Of a stretch of 64,000 nucleotides of DNA, positions 26,553 to 36,006 are shown in pieces. How positions within the stretch are numbered: position 1 is the stretch's first letter; each line of letters starts with the position of its first letter. Made by a program: the position numbers and the translations under genes. The stretch covers positions 124,001 through 188,000 of the forward strand of contig JAAEST010000033.1 in the NCBI GenBank assembly GCA_024229115.1. Reading direction: 5' to 3'. The DNA is from Oligoflexia bacterium. GTDB lineage: Bacteria > Bdellovibrionota > Bacteriovoracia > Bacteriovoracales > Bacteriovoracaceae. Under the pieces are notes generated by a model. That model ran no database searches. It saw only the letters and a program-made list of their open reading frames with translations, and had not been told where the DNA came from.

Positions 26553-27634
26553 TAGCAACAACTCCCTTTTGAGCTAAATTCATCCTCTTCAGGATTATCT
26601 GTAAAAGGAAGAGATTTTCCACATCCCTCAAAGATTCCAAAATGCTGAGATTCATCACCAATAAAATCGAAATGTTTAGCAAAGCGAGTATCTTGCAACA
26701 TCTTAAAAGTATTTCCACATACCTTAAAAACATTTCCTTCTGGAATAATATGATGCTCATCTAAGCGAAAGAAGTTAGGAGAACTTGGTAGTGTACCTTT
26801 GTATACAACTGCTTGCCCATAATCTTCGCAATCTGGTTCTAGATTTTCTAATTTAAATAGACGATAGGTTGCAGAGTAGAATTTAATTTTTCCTACTTTC
26901 ATCTCTACATCTTTATTTTGAATAGTGATTGGTGCTGATTCAACTAAGCGTGGATCTAAAAAACCAACCTTCTTAGAAAGATTTAGAAAATCATTCCAAT
27001 AGAGGGCACCACTTAAGCACTCACCATAGAGAACAGGGTCTTTTACTAAGTTGGCAGGGATTTTACGATCACTATAGACGTCAGAGAAGTACATCTCTCC
27101 ACCTGGTTTTAAGAGGCGATAAACTTCTTTTAAAACAGCTTCTTTGTCGGTAGCAAGGTTAATCACGCAATTAGAAATGACGACATCAACACTATTATCA
27201 GGTAGATCTAATTCATTAAGTTTTTCGATATCGCCTTTAAGAAAAGTAACATTTGATTGATCGTGAGCAAATTGCTTTGCATGAAAATCACGGTGAGTAT
27301 TAGCAACGGCAAGTTGCTCATCGGTCATGTCAACTCCAATCACTTTACCTTTATTTCCAACAAGAGCGCTTACAATATAACAATCTCTACCACTACCACT
27401 TCCTAAGTCGAGTACTGTTAGATCTTCGAGTTGGTGTGGGATAGTAAGTCCACAACCATAGTATTTTGACATAACTTCATCATGAATTTTCCCCATGATT
27501 TTTTTTATATGATCAGGGTAGGCTATCGCCGTACAACAAGCATTTGTCTTCAGGTCCTGCGACTTTTGCAAAGTTTTACCATAGTAGTCTTTTACTTCAT
27601 CTTTAATTTGATTATCTTGTTTTTGATCGGTCAT
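26552..27634 (-). CDS. arsM: Arsenite S-adenosylmethionine methyltransferase ArsM
   Basis: Transfers methyl groups from SAM to As(III). The SAM-binding motif DLGSGSGRD is at residues 76-84. The three arsenite-binding cysteines of the family are all in place: C61 (YYGCG), C156 (SNCVINLATDK) and C206 (GECLSGAL), with the extra N-terminal pair C33-C34 (ACCT). The C-terminal part (VFKVCGNTFKML, HFGIFEGCG and a terminal SCC) is the form seen in ArsM proteins of arsenosugar-type clusters, not in the shorter ones. At 360 residues it has the long form's length. It leads the operon with DUF547 and the radical SAM gene. AAGGAT precedes the ATG. Confidence 0.95.
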   Translation of the reverse strand: MTDQKQDNQIKDEVKDYYGKTLQKSQDLKTNACCTAIAYPDHIKKIMGKIHDEVMSKYYGCGLTIPHQLEDLTVLDLGSGSGRDCYIVSALVGNKGKVIGVDMTDEQLAVANTHRDFHAKQFAHDQSNVTFLKGDIEKLNELDLPDNSVDVVISNCVINLATDKEAVLKEVYRLLKPGGEMYFSDVYSDRKIPANLVKDPVLYGECLSGALYWNDFLNLSKKVGFLDPRLVESAPITIQNKDVEMKVGKIKFYSATYRLFKLENLEPDCEDYGQAVVYKGTLPSSPNFFRLDEHHIIPEGNVFKVCGNTFKMLQDTRFAKHFDFIGDESQHFGIFEGCGKSLPFTDNPEEDEFSSKGSCC

Positions 27635-27668
27635 AACTATCCTTCATCAAGTTTCTAATAAGTGCATT

Positions 27669-27693
27669 AAGAATGTAGAATGTTACATTTCTT
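27669..27693 (-). promoter_or_regulatory. Operator-like dyad upstream of arsM
   Basis: AAGAATGTA (27669-27677) and TACATTTCTT (27684-27693) are inverted repeats apart from one extra base. On the minus strand the dyad overlaps the -10 of a weak promoter (TTCATT, 17 bases, TAACAT) for arsM. It could bind an ArsR-type repressor, but no arsR gene is in the window. Confidence 0.35.
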
Positions 27694-27755
27694 TTTAGAT
27701 TTAATGAAGGTTCTGTTTAGGATATTTAAGTGATTGATTTTACAGTCTTTTAAAC

Positions 27756-28616
27756 TCAGTGAGAATGAACAAGCTCACCATCGACATAGTGAAGACATTT
27801 TCCGTTGGCCCTAAGCTCTATAATGCCCCTCACAATTTTCCCTTCTTCTGGATCTTTTTCTTCTTGTATACCTGTATTTAGGGCCTTGATGGCATTATTA
27901 GCAGTTAACAGTGAAGCATTGTAATTACTTCTTGTGGCACTAGTATCTGCAGTTGTTACGGCTCGGTTCACATCAAAGATTGATAGGTAAGGTTGCATCA
28001 CACTAGAAACAAGAAAGTCTGATTCGTGAGAAAGACCAATGAAGTGTCCTAACTCATGAAGAAGAACGGAAGGAAGGTCATAGGCACTATTACTAGAAGA
28101 ATCCATAGTGAAAGAGTAATCACGATAATTCATAATGATATCAGCATGAGTAAGTTCGATATGCTCTATGGAAGAACCAACATTTCTTCTAATTCCATAA
28201 AACTGTGTTACAGCTAACGCTTGATTAGAAACATTTGAAAACCAATTATTACTGCGATAAATCCCCATTTCGCCATCATAGAAATCAGAAATATTTGTAT
28301 AGTTCTTATTGGCCACTGTATCTCCATCAGTTTCAAAGAAAGTATAGAGATTTGTTGTTCCATTCCACTGCTTAAACATTTGAACAAAGAGATTATCGCC
28401 ATCACCATCTTTATCTGCATCTACAAAAAGACCATTAAAATCTGTACTAATCTTAATATCAATTCCTGTCGCAATTTGGGCGTTATTCCACCTTGCAGGA
28501 GCAGATGGACTAGTTACACTAGTAGTTCCAGGCTTACTAATCTTCTCAATTTGTTTTTTAGCAAAACATCCTGAAATAAAGACAAGTATTAAGAATAATT
28601 GAATAGTTCTTTGCAA
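27756..28616 (-). CDS. Lipoprotein zinc metallopeptidase (matrixin/M10-like)
   Basis: The zinc-binding signature HELGHFIGLSH starts near H187 and is followed by the Met-turn SVMQPYL, as in M10 and related metzincins. The N-terminus is a lipoprotein signal with lipobox FISGC (C17). An acidic DADKDGDGD stretch could bind calcium. The start is TTG with GGGAG six bases upstream; no ATG lies near. It is probably anchored in the envelope or exported to degrade protein. No propeptide of the cysteine-switch type is seen. Confidence 0.88.
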   Translation of the reverse strand: MQRTIQLFLILVFISGCFAKKQIEKISKPGTTSVTSPSAPARWNNAQIATGIDIKISTDFNGLFVDADKDGDGDNLFVQMFKQWNGTTNLYTFFETDGDTVANKNYTNISDFYDGEMGIYRSNNWFSNVSNQALAVTQFYGIRRNVGSSIEHIELTHADIIMNYRDYSFTMDSSSNSAYDLPSVLLHELGHFIGLSHESDFLVSSVMQPYLSIFDVNRAVTTADTSATRSNYNASLLTANNAIKALNTGIQEEKDPEEGKIVRGIIELRANGKCLHYVDGELVHSH

Positions 28617-28724
28617 CTAATTCTCCCAATTCTGAAAGTAGTGCGGAAAAATTTTCCTATCTCCTGATCGGATTCACTAAAAAGAATTTGAGAAAAAAAG
28701 TTCATTTCTTTTTAATCTCTAAGA

Positions 28725-28757
28725 AAAAATAAAAAGAAAGCCTTCTTTCGAAGGCTT
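28725..28757 (-). terminator. Terminator after the transaldolase gene
   Basis: On the minus strand AGCCTTC, loop GAAA, GAAGGCT (28739-28756), followed by a T-rich run TTCTTTTTATTTTTT. A GAAA tetraloop hairpin 32 bp past the fsa/tal stop. Confidence 0.88.
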
Positions 28758-28788
28758 ATCTATATAGTTGAGTGCTATGCTTGGTTAA

Positions 28789-29430
28789 TTACTGTGAATT
28801 CTTGTGATCAGCTAAGAACTTCTCAAGGCCTATATCAGTGAGAGGGTGTTTGAATAATTGTTGAATAACTTTGTATGGCATAGTGGCCACATCTGCACCA
28901 ACCATCGCTGCATCACGAACATGAGTCCCATGGCGAACACTTGCCGCTAGGATTTGAGTCGAGAATCCGTAGTTATCATAAATAGCTCTGATCTCTTCGA
29001 TCAAGGCCATCCCATCGTGTCCGATATCATCGAGTCTTCCAATAAATGGACTGATGTAAGTAGCACCATTTTTAGCTGCTAGAAGAGCTTGGTTTGGGCT
29101 AAAACAAAGAGTGACATTTGTCTTAATTCCTTTGTCAGAAAGCTTCTTACAAACAGAAATACCTGCTTCAGTTAGAGGTAACTTAATAACAATATTGTCA
29201 TGAATTTTTGCAAGCTCACTAGCTTCTGCCAGCATTCCATCAACATCAGTAGAAATAACCTCAGCGCTGATAGGTCCGTCTACGATTTCAGAGATTTCTT
29301 TAATAACGTCAGCTTGTTTTCTACCTGATTTAGCAATGAGAGATGGGTTAGTAGTGACACCATCAATCAATCCCCATTTAACGGCTTCCTTAATTTCATT
29401 TACGTCACCAGTATCGATAAAAAATTCCAT
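28789..29430 (-). CDS. fsa: Transaldolase / fructose-6-phosphate aldolase (TalC/MipB family)
   Basis: Short class I aldolase of 213 residues. [18 protein letters not shown] at the start, the Schiff-base Lys in IVIKLPLT (K83), and [14 protein letters not shown] at the phosphate-binding end are all typical. It links pentose phosphate and glycolytic pools. By eye fructose-6-phosphate aldolase and true short transaldolase cannot be told apart; both share this motif set. AAGGAG lies seven bases before the ATG, and the gene is a single unit with a promoter candidate and a terminator. Confidence 0.94.
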   Translation of the reverse strand: MEFFIDTGDVNEIKEAVKWGLIDGVTTNPSLIAKSGRKQADVIKEISEIVDGPISAEVISTDVDGMLAEASELAKIHDNIVIKLPLTEAGISVCKKLSDKGIKTNVTLCFSPNQALLAAKNGATYISPFIGRLDDIGHDGMALIEEIRAIYDNYGFSTQILAASVRHGTHVRDAAMVGADVATMPYKVIQQLFKHPLTDIGLEKFLADHKNSQ

Positions 29431-29466
29431 TTTTGCTTCTCCTTCAGGTTGAAAAAATTTGCTTAA

Positions 29467-29495
29467 AAAGTACCGCTAGAAAGCTCAGGTGACAA
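29467..29495 (-). promoter_or_regulatory. Sigma70-type promoter candidate for the transaldolase gene
   Basis: On the minus strand TTGTCA (29495-29490), 17 bases, then TACTTT (29472-29467), 37 bp upstream of the ATG. The -35 matches 5 of 6 bases, the -10 only 3 of 6. Confidence 0.4.
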
Positions 29496-29540
29496 GTTTT
29501 ACCGATATGAATGAGGAAGAAATAATGTAATAATATAAGT

Positions 29541-30362
29541 ATGTTAAGTAGATATAATTCTTTGATTCTTACTATTTTAGTATGTCTTTTTTCTCAGACA
29601 ATTATAGCTAAAAGCGTAAAAACAAGATTACGTGAAAGAAATCCCGATCAGATTGGAGTTAAGACTGATATAGAAAGTGCTATCGAAGATAGTTTCTTTG
29701 ATCCAAAATTTGATTATTCACGATTTCAAGGAAGAGTCACCGACAGAGATAAGTCAGGTGATATTGTTAAGATCTCTAGTCAGAATCAAAATATTCGCTT
29801 CTTTCGATCTGGTGACGCGATTCGTTTTAGAGTGGCCGGCAAAAAGACGAAACTTTGTCGTGGTTATGTAAGAAGTGTCGAGAAGAATTATTTTGTGGCC
29901 TACATTCAGGATCTCTATACTTGTTGGAAAGAAGGAGAGTATTTTCGCAGGGGAACATTACTGAATTTTAAATCAGATGTTCTTGCCTCTAGAGTTCGTG
30001 ACGCGAATATTTATCGTCTTGTTCTTATGAAAAGAAGAAAGTCTTTTTTAAAGCAATTAAATGATGTTAACCATTTTGTTTGGTCATATGATCAGCAAAG
30101 AGTTCAAGTCGCTGGTCGCTATGATGAAAAAATCCTTGAATTACAAAGGGCCAAACAAGCAGCACTTGAAAAATTAATTGTTAAGAAAAAAGATTCTATT
30201 AATATCCAAAAAGAGTTAGTTTATCGCTTAGATCAATTAGATAGAGATTTAGAGTTCTACAGAATTCATAAGTTTGAGCAAGAACTTGATCGTTGGGCCA
30301 TGGATCATCATTTAGGTAAACCAGTAGGTAAGAGACCTAGCGAATTAAAATTCAGAGATTAA
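29541..30362 (+). CDS. Secreted coiled-coil protein, unknown function
   Basis: Not recognised. Signal peptide about residues 1-23 (ILTILVCLFSQTIIAK). A beta-rich middle (FQGRVTDRDKSGDIVKISSQ, IRFFRSGDAIRF, CRGYVRSVEKNYFVAYI) reads like an OB or SH3-type barrel. The C-terminal third is a long helix (about 180-260), probably coiled-coil. It resembles by layout FlgA/FlgP-like assembly factors only vaguely. It is followed after one base by the TTG of the 7TM-DISM kinase, so they probably act together. Confidence 0.75.
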   Translation: MLSRYNSLILTILVCLFSQTIIAKSVKTRLRERNPDQIGVKTDIESAIEDSFFDPKFDYSRFQGRVTDRDKSGDIVKISSQNQNIRFFRSGDAIRFRVAGKKTKLCRGYVRSVEKNYFVAYIQDLYTCWKEGEYFRRGTLLNFKSDVLASRVRDANIYRLVLMKRRKSFLKQLNDVNHFVWSYDQQRVQVAGRYDEKILELQRAKQAALEKLIVKKKDSINIQKELVYRLDQLDRDLEFYRIHKFEQELDRWAMDHHLGKPVGKRPSELKFRD

Positions 30363-30363
30363 A

Positions 30364-32274
30364 TTGAAAAAAATAATTGCTTCCATTCTTCTTGTCATCT
30401 CATTTTCGAGTCTTTCACAAGTTTTAAAGCTGAGTGAGTTATCCGAGAACGACAATATCACTTCCAAAATTTATCTTCTTCAAACTTTTGAAGAAGATTT
30501 TAATCGGATTAAAGAGCTCGACTTTAAAGCTCATAAGAAAGAACACGTAAAAATTCCTTACACCAATAAGTATATTTGGATGAAGCTGAGTGTAGAAAAT
30601 GATTCGTCTGAAGACATTCTTAAATATCTTGTCATTGATTCAACCTTAACAGGTGAGGTAACGGTCTTTGAGGAAATCGATGGAGTTATTGTCAATGAGA
30701 CTTTCTCAGGAAGTGCACTAGAGTGGAATAAGAGACTGGTGAAAGATTTCTATGCAACCTTCCCAATAACATTTAATAAAGGTAGTGAAAAAACAATCTA
30801 TATCAAAAGAAAAAGTCATCATACATTAGACGCCCATATTAAGTTGATAGGGGCTGAGGCTTATTCTAAACAAGTGCAAACGAATTCAACAGTGATGGCC
30901 ATCTACTTAGGAATTATTATTGGTTTAGCCATCTATAACTTTTTTCTCTATTTCTTCACGAAGAATGTCATTTATGTTTATTACTCAATGTTTTCGCTAA
31001 GTGTTCTTGGAACAGCTTTGTCGATGAATGGTTATTTAGACTTTCTATTTCCTAATACATTTCCATTTTCTGAGAATTTATTAATTTTTAGTTCTCTTGC
31101 TATGGTGACGGCACTTAATTTTTCAGCTCACTATATTAATCTTAAAATTTATAATAAGAAACTACAAAATTTTATGGTTGTAATTGGGAGCTTAGGTATA
31201 CTTAATCTACTTATTTACTTAAGTCCTATCCATCAAATTACAGGTTCATATAATGGTGTAATTGTTGATTTGTTAATTGCTCTTGCATGTCTATCAATGC
31301 TTACTGGTGGAGTGATTGCAACCAAGAAAGGCAATATTCTAGCACGCTTCTATTTACTCTCTTGGATCTTTGTTTTCTTAGGTGTGTTTCTCTATTTTGG
31401 TTCTACTTTTGGACTCTTTCCACGTAATGACTTTTTCCGTTATGGGATAATGTGGGGAAATGCTTGTGAAATGCTAATTGTTGCGATTGGTTTAAGTTAT
31501 CAAATATCGATTCTTGAAATGGAAAAGAGGACTGCTCAAATCCAAGCTTTAGGAAGAGAGAAATATAAGAGGTTAGTAAGAGTCCTTATTCATGATGTAG
31601 GTAACCCACTTAGTTTGATTTCTTACTATGTAAAAAAATGGATTGTGGATCCTTCTCAATTTGAAGACTCTACAAAAAGAAGTAAAACACTGAATAAGCT
31701 TTTAAGAGGAGTGACTAATATTGAGGCCCTACTAAAGTCGGTAAGAGAAGAAGAGTTACTTTTTAAAAATTCTGGAAAAATCTCTAATATGGCCGTTATT
31801 GATGTTAAAGAATGTATAAATGAGTCATGTGAAGTTTTAGAGAATAAGATTCATAGTAAGAATATTTATATAGAACGTAATATCACTGATAAAGACTGTT
31901 TTATCTTGGCCGATAAAGTAAATTTTATAAATAATATTCTTAATAATATCATTTCCAATTCTATCAAATTTAGCGATGAGAGTAGTAAGATCATCATTGA
32001 TTGTGATGTTCTTAATAAGAAGCTTTATCTTTCAATAAAAGACTTCGGAGTTGGTATTCCAAGAGAGGTCATATCTAAGTTTAACTCTGGTGAAGAGCTT
32101 CAGTCTCATAGAGGTACAATGGGAGAGATTGGAACTGGCTTTGGTCTGCAATTAATGAAATCTTATGTAGAATCTTTTAATGGAGCGGTGACAATTTCTA
32201 GTAATGTGAGAGGGGAAACTTCCGACGGAATGACGGAAGTTTCATTAATCTTTTCTATTGTAAAACGAAGCTAG
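30364..32274 (+). CDS. 7TM-DISM sensor histidine kinase
   Basis: Architecture: signal peptide (1-19), an extracytoplasmic jelly-roll-like 7TMR-DISMED2 domain (about 25-165), seven membrane helices (about 170-385), then a kinase core. The His box is HDVGNPLSLISYYVKKW, and the HATPase has NNILNNIISNSIKFSD and DFGVGIP and ends with FGLQLMKSYV. It should phosphorylate an unlinked regulator; no receiver is attached or adjacent. DISM receptors are thought to sense carbohydrates or small ligands in the periplasm. The TTG start follows the preceding stop by one base. The 3' end overlaps the convergent gene by 20 bp. Confidence 0.9.
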   Translation: MKKIIASILLVISFSSLSQVLKLSELSENDNITSKIYLLQTFEEDFNRIKELDFKAHKKEHVKIPYTNKYIWMKLSVENDSSEDILKYLVIDSTLTGEVTVFEEIDGVIVNETFSGSALEWNKRLVKDFYATFPITFNKGSEKTIYIKRKSHHTLDAHIKLIGAEAYSKQVQTNSTVMAIYLGIIIGLAIYNFFLYFFTKNVIYVYYSMFSLSVLGTALSMNGYLDFLFPNTFPFSENLLIFSSLAMVTALNFSAHYINLKIYNKKLQNFMVVIGSLGILNLLIYLSPIHQITGSYNGVIVDLLIALACLSMLTGGVIATKKGNILARFYLLSWIFVFLGVFLYFGSTFGLFPRNDFFRYGIMWGNACEMLIVAIGLSYQISILEMEKRTAQIQALGREKYKRLVRVLIHDVGNPLSLISYYVKKWIVDPSQFEDSTKRSKTLNKLLRGVTNIEALLKSVREEELLFKNSGKISNMAVIDVKECINESCEVLENKIHSKNIYIERNITDKDCFILADKVNFINNILNNIISNSIKFSDESSKIIIDCDVLNKKLYLSIKDFGVGIPREVISKFNSGEELQSHRGTMGEIGTGFGLQLMKSYVESFNGAVTISSNVRGETSDGMTEVSLIFSIVKRS

Positions 32275-34447
32275 AGAGAATCGCAGAAATATTAAAACGC
32301 GTTCCCGTAATATTCTTCTTCTTTCCAAAAACATGAAAAGAAACTAGCTGAAGAGCAGAAGGGACTTCCATATTCTTGATTAAATAAAGGAAGATACTCT
32401 TGTAGATTGAATTAGGTGCCCCGTTGATTTTAGAAACAGTGATAATAAGATTTTTAAAAGTTCTAAATGCATTATCAAGCTCATTTCTTTCAAGGATACC
32501 ATTCTTATTAATATCATTTTTAATGAAGATACTTTCTATATTCGTCAGTGTAACAACTAATCGAGTAAGATCTTCTTTAGTAAGAGGAACATTTTCATCT
32601 GGATTAATTCTCGCATACAGCTCAATATTGATTAGGTATTGTTGTGCTTCTTCACGACCATTCATATTAACGTAATCATTAAGTTTATCGTAGTAGTTGG
32701 CGAGATTAAGTTCATCAAAGAAAATGTGTAAAAAGAATTCTCTATAACAACTTACTTCAAAACTTTCTTTTTCTTCATCGACGATAGGGCATCTCTTAGC
32801 TAACTTTTCATGGATTCTTCCGGTTAGCTCAACGGCAGAAAGAACATTTGTTGCGTATTCAGTGATCTCTTCAGTGCTCGCCGTTTTATTTCCATCAGCA
32901 TGGAATTGGAAAAGATCAGATGAATTAACCATTTCAGAGATAAATCTTTCAACATCATTTGGCCAAATTCCTAATTCTCGTACAAGACCTTCAACATCAT
33001 TGAGAAGACGTCTAAAGTCATCCATGTCAACTTCTTTACGTCCGGCATTTCCATTAGGGAAATGACCATAAGTATTTACAACTTTCTTAATGGCCCATCT
33101 TAACATTGAAGTCGTATTAAAGCCTTTTTGAAATCTCTTATAGTCATTGAAGAAGTGAGCAAGACCATCGTCATCATGGAAGTAGCGATAGTTTAAACTA
33201 ATATATTCAAATTGCTCCCAAAACTTTTTAACAAGAGTTTTAGAAAATACATAGTATGGTTCAAGATTAGGGATTTTAAGATCATTGATAGCATTTGGAG
33301 AGCTCATTTCTAATTTATAATGTCCAAATGTTACATCATTAAAGTAGAGCATTCCTGTAAACTCTAATCCCCACTGGGCCAGCTTATAGAGGTCACGATA
33401 GCGATAACTACTGAAGTCTCCACCAATAAGATTAACTTTAATCTTCTTGATTGATTCTTCCATATTATAAACATTGTAATCATCTTTTAAGAACTCATTG
33501 AGAACTTTGAGTAGGTCATTGTGATCTAAGATGTGCTCAGTTCCTTCCCATGGATGGAAGTAGGTAATAGCTTCTTTAACAACATCATAGTAGAAGAAGT
33601 GTTCATCATCTTTATTAATAAACTTTTTTCCACCAGCAAAGAATACATCCATACCCAGAAGGACAAGATCACTAGATTTTTCAAGTAACTCTTCAATTTC
33701 AACTGAAGTCACAGTACTGGTATTTCCACCAATAAGAAGTTTCTTAACGAAGAGGAAAGATTTGATAAGCTCAGGGTTGAGTTGATCATCGTTTAATTCA
33801 AGAGCAAGTTTAATTGATTCAATAAACGAAATGATATCGAGATTTTGTTGGAAACTATCTTGCTTACGTGTGAAGGCAAGAATTCCCTGAGCGAGGCGAT
33901 CTATTTCATAGAAGATTGCCTGTCTGCGAGACCAGTAGTTCTCTTCATTTAATCCTTTAAGTACTTGAAAGAGAGAGCGACCGTCTTTATTAGCAAGTCT
34001 AAAGAGATTGAAAACATCTTTGATCTTCTTAACAGAGATATTGTCTTGAGGATCTCTTAAAAGAAGAGAGTTTAAATCAAATACTAATTTTAAAAGATCT
34101 TGTGCGAGTTCTGCTTGATTAGGGAAGAAACGAATAATGAACTTTTGTAGTTCAGTTCTAGAGATAAAGTTTTCATTTTCTCTTCTAACAAAGTCTGTAA
34201 ACTGATTAATATTAGATTCAAGACAGTTGATATCTTCTGAAATATCTTCATCTAAGATTTTTGCTAATTTTTCTGTATTAAGTTGGCAGCCTGATCCGAG
34301 TTCTCCAATATCGAAAACACCAAGATCCTCTGGATCTTTATCTCCAATACCACAACCAAATAGTAGGTTAGTAAGTATCGCGAGGAGGATGAACTTGAGG
34401 GGCAACGTTCTCACACCTTTCACATTTAATATTCTATCAAACAACAT
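32255..34447 (-). CDS. Large lipoprotein with EF-hand-like loops, unknown function
   Basis: Starts at ATG 34447 (AAGGG upstream), preferred over the TTG at 34489, giving about 730 residues. The signal is LAILTNLLFGC, with a lipobox Cys. The rest is alpha-helical with aromatic residues and no known enzyme motif. DINKNGILERNE near residue 640 is a full EF-hand-type loop, and DGNKTASTEE near 515 is a second acidic loop; SVKKIKDVFNLFRLANKDGRSLFQV is a third possible helix-loop-helix. Calcium-dependent envelope function is inferred. It lies between a kinase and a porin-like protein but reads opposite to both. Confidence 0.78.
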   Translation of the reverse strand: MLFDRILNVKGVRTLPLKFILLAILTNLLFGCGIGDKDPEDLGVFDIGELGSGCQLNTEKLAKILDEDISEDINCLESNINQFTDFVRRENENFISRTELQKFIIRFFPNQAELAQDLLKLVFDLNSLLLRDPQDNISVKKIKDVFNLFRLANKDGRSLFQVLKGLNEENYWSRRQAIFYEIDRLAQGILAFTRKQDSFQQNLDIISFIESIKLALELNDDQLNPELIKSFLFVKKLLIGGNTSTVTSVEIEELLEKSSDLVLLGMDVFFAGGKKFINKDDEHFFYYDVVKEAITYFHPWEGTEHILDHNDLLKVLNEFLKDDYNVYNMEESIKKIKVNLIGGDFSSYRYRDLYKLAQWGLEFTGMLYFNDVTFGHYKLEMSSPNAINDLKIPNLEPYYVFSKTLVKKFWEQFEYISLNYRYFHDDDGLAHFFNDYKRFQKGFNTTSMLRWAIKKVVNTYGHFPNGNAGRKEVDMDDFRRLLNDVEGLVRELGIWPNDVERFISEMVNSSDLFQFHADGNKTASTEEITEYATNVLSAVELTGRIHEKLAKRCPIVDEEKESFEVSCYREFFLHIFFDELNLANYYDKLNDYVNMNGREEAQQYLINIELYARINPDENVPLTKEDLTRLVVTLTNIESIFIKNDINKNGILERNELDNAFRTFKNLIITVSKINGAPNSIYKSIFLYLIKNMEVPSALQLVSFHVFGKKKNITGTRFNISAILSSFVLQ

Positions 34448-34595
34448 AGTACCCTTGTTAAGAATTCGGTAAAAAATTCCAGCACGCAATATATACGGGT
34501 GCTTTGCTCTGCGTCATGTTTTTCACAAAACTTTCAGCTGAGTAACATTTTCCTTTCCTTTCTTAACGACTAGAAGATAGGATAAAATAATCGCA

Positions 34596-35894
34596 ATGAA
34601 GAAAAAAGTATTATTAGGCACATTCTTCCTCAATTTTGTAAATAATCCAGCTTATGCGGCGGGTTCTATCTCAATTGAGCATAATCAAGGCATGAACGAG
34701 GTGCGTCAGTCGAAGAATTACGCCGATACATACCTAGATCTCACGATTTCAGATAAAGAAGAGATTTTAAGATGGGACGGAGTAGTTGATGCTTCAGCTC
34801 GTCTTTATCCAGATAAGGACCAAGGGGCCATTTTCTCTTTAGGGGAGGCTTATCTTTCTAAGACTCATGGAAGAACAAAGTATTCGGTGGGGAGAAAGAT
34901 TTTAAAATGGAATCCTAATGAAAAGTCTTGGGGTCTCAGTGATCTTAATGCACAAAAAGGATTTAATCTCACAGAGACTGATCAAGAAGGGATTAATGCC
35001 TTTCATTTTGAGAGACAGAACTCATATTCAAGACTTCATGTCTTTGCTTCTTTTCTTCATATTCCTCAAGTGAATCCAACATTCACAACTAAGAAGGGGA
35101 AGATTATTGGAAAGAATGAGTGGGCCAATCTTCCCCCTCAAAGAGTAAAGTTTCAAGATAGTGATGTTCCTATCTACTATAAGGTTATTTATCCAAAGAT
35201 TTCAGAGATTGTGTTGAAGCCTTCAGTGGGTCTCTTTAATAGCTGGGAAGTTAGCGATAATGATGAGGTTTATGGTTATGCTACATATAAGCCAGAAAAC
35301 TCAATTCGTATCAATGCCACTGGATACTATGAACAATTTCAAGAAGAGCGAGCTATAGTTACAGCAAAGCCTTTCATAAATATGCACCTTGTAACAGGTG
35401 GTGGTTGGAAGAGGGAAACTGCCAATGGCATGAACTACGCTTTCAATATTGAAAGAATTACTCCTAATAGAGGCTCCGATTCTAGTTTTGTTTTTGAAAG
35501 TCTAAAAATTGAGCCGGTATATAGAGATGAAACTTATGTGACTTCTTCAGTCGGTTGGAGTGGTGATCGTTTATCTTTAACAGCTTCTCATATTTGGTTA
35601 GCGCAGGGGAATGAAGAGATCACTACCACATTTGCTAAAAAGCCTAAGTGGAGAAATGCAGTTGGTCTTTTTGGTGAGTATCATTTCACAGATAGTTTAG
35701 GTCTCGGTGTTGATGTTAAAAGAGATCTTGAACTGGCCGATGTGGTGATTAAATCTAGTGCTAGATGGCGTATGTCAAAGAAGACAATGCTATCTGCAGG
35801 TATTCAGTTAATTGATTCTCCAGATGACTCTTCTTTCTGGGCTCCATATCGAGTAAATGACTCTATTTTTTCACGAGTAACTTTCGTTTATTAA
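34596..35894 (+). CDS. Outer-membrane beta-barrel protein (porin-like)
   Basis: Signal peptide to about residue 22 (FLNFVNNPAYAAG). The mature 410 residues alternate polar and aromatic positions as in beta strands and end in an aromatic-terminated strand SRVTFVY, the usual C-terminal barrel signal for BAM. The N-terminal part holds an SVGRKILKWNPNEKSWG segment typical of alginate/OprB-like or phosphate porins, but the exact family is not resolved. It probably forms a channel; ligand unknown. Confidence 0.82.
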   Translation: MKKKVLLGTFFLNFVNNPAYAAGSISIEHNQGMNEVRQSKNYADTYLDLTISDKEEILRWDGVVDASARLYPDKDQGAIFSLGEAYLSKTHGRTKYSVGRKILKWNPNEKSWGLSDLNAQKGFNLTETDQEGINAFHFERQNSYSRLHVFASFLHIPQVNPTFTTKKGKIIGKNEWANLPPQRVKFQDSDVPIYYKVIYPKISEIVLKPSVGLFNSWEVSDNDEVYGYATYKPENSIRINATGYYEQFQEERAIVTAKPFINMHLVTGGGWKRETANGMNYAFNIERITPNRGSDSSFVFESLKIEPVYRDETYVTSSVGWSGDRLSLTASHIWLAQGNEEITTTFAKKPKWRNAVGLFGEYHFTDSLGLGVDVKRDLELADVVIKSSARWRMSKKTMLSAGIQLIDSPDDSSFWAPYRVNDSIFSRVTFVY

Positions 35895-35928
35895 CTTTTT
35901 CTATTGATAAAAAACAAGTTTTCTTTTC

Positions 35929-35956
35929 TAAACTTTATTCTCTTAAAAGTCGTTAA
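35929..35956 (+). promoter_or_regulatory. FliA (sigma28)-like promoter candidate for the chemosensory island
   Basis: TAAACTTT (35929-35936), 12 bases, GTCGTTAA (35949-35956). FliA consensus is TAAAGTTT-N11-GCCGATAA, so this matches 7 of 8 and 6 of 8 with one extra spacer base. It lies 50 bp before the cheX ATG. A second site of identical spacing precedes the other cheA. Confidence 0.5.
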
Positions 35957-36006
35957 GTAAGTGATTTCTAATGAAATAATTTAATTAATACTTTCGAGGA
36001 GAAGTA

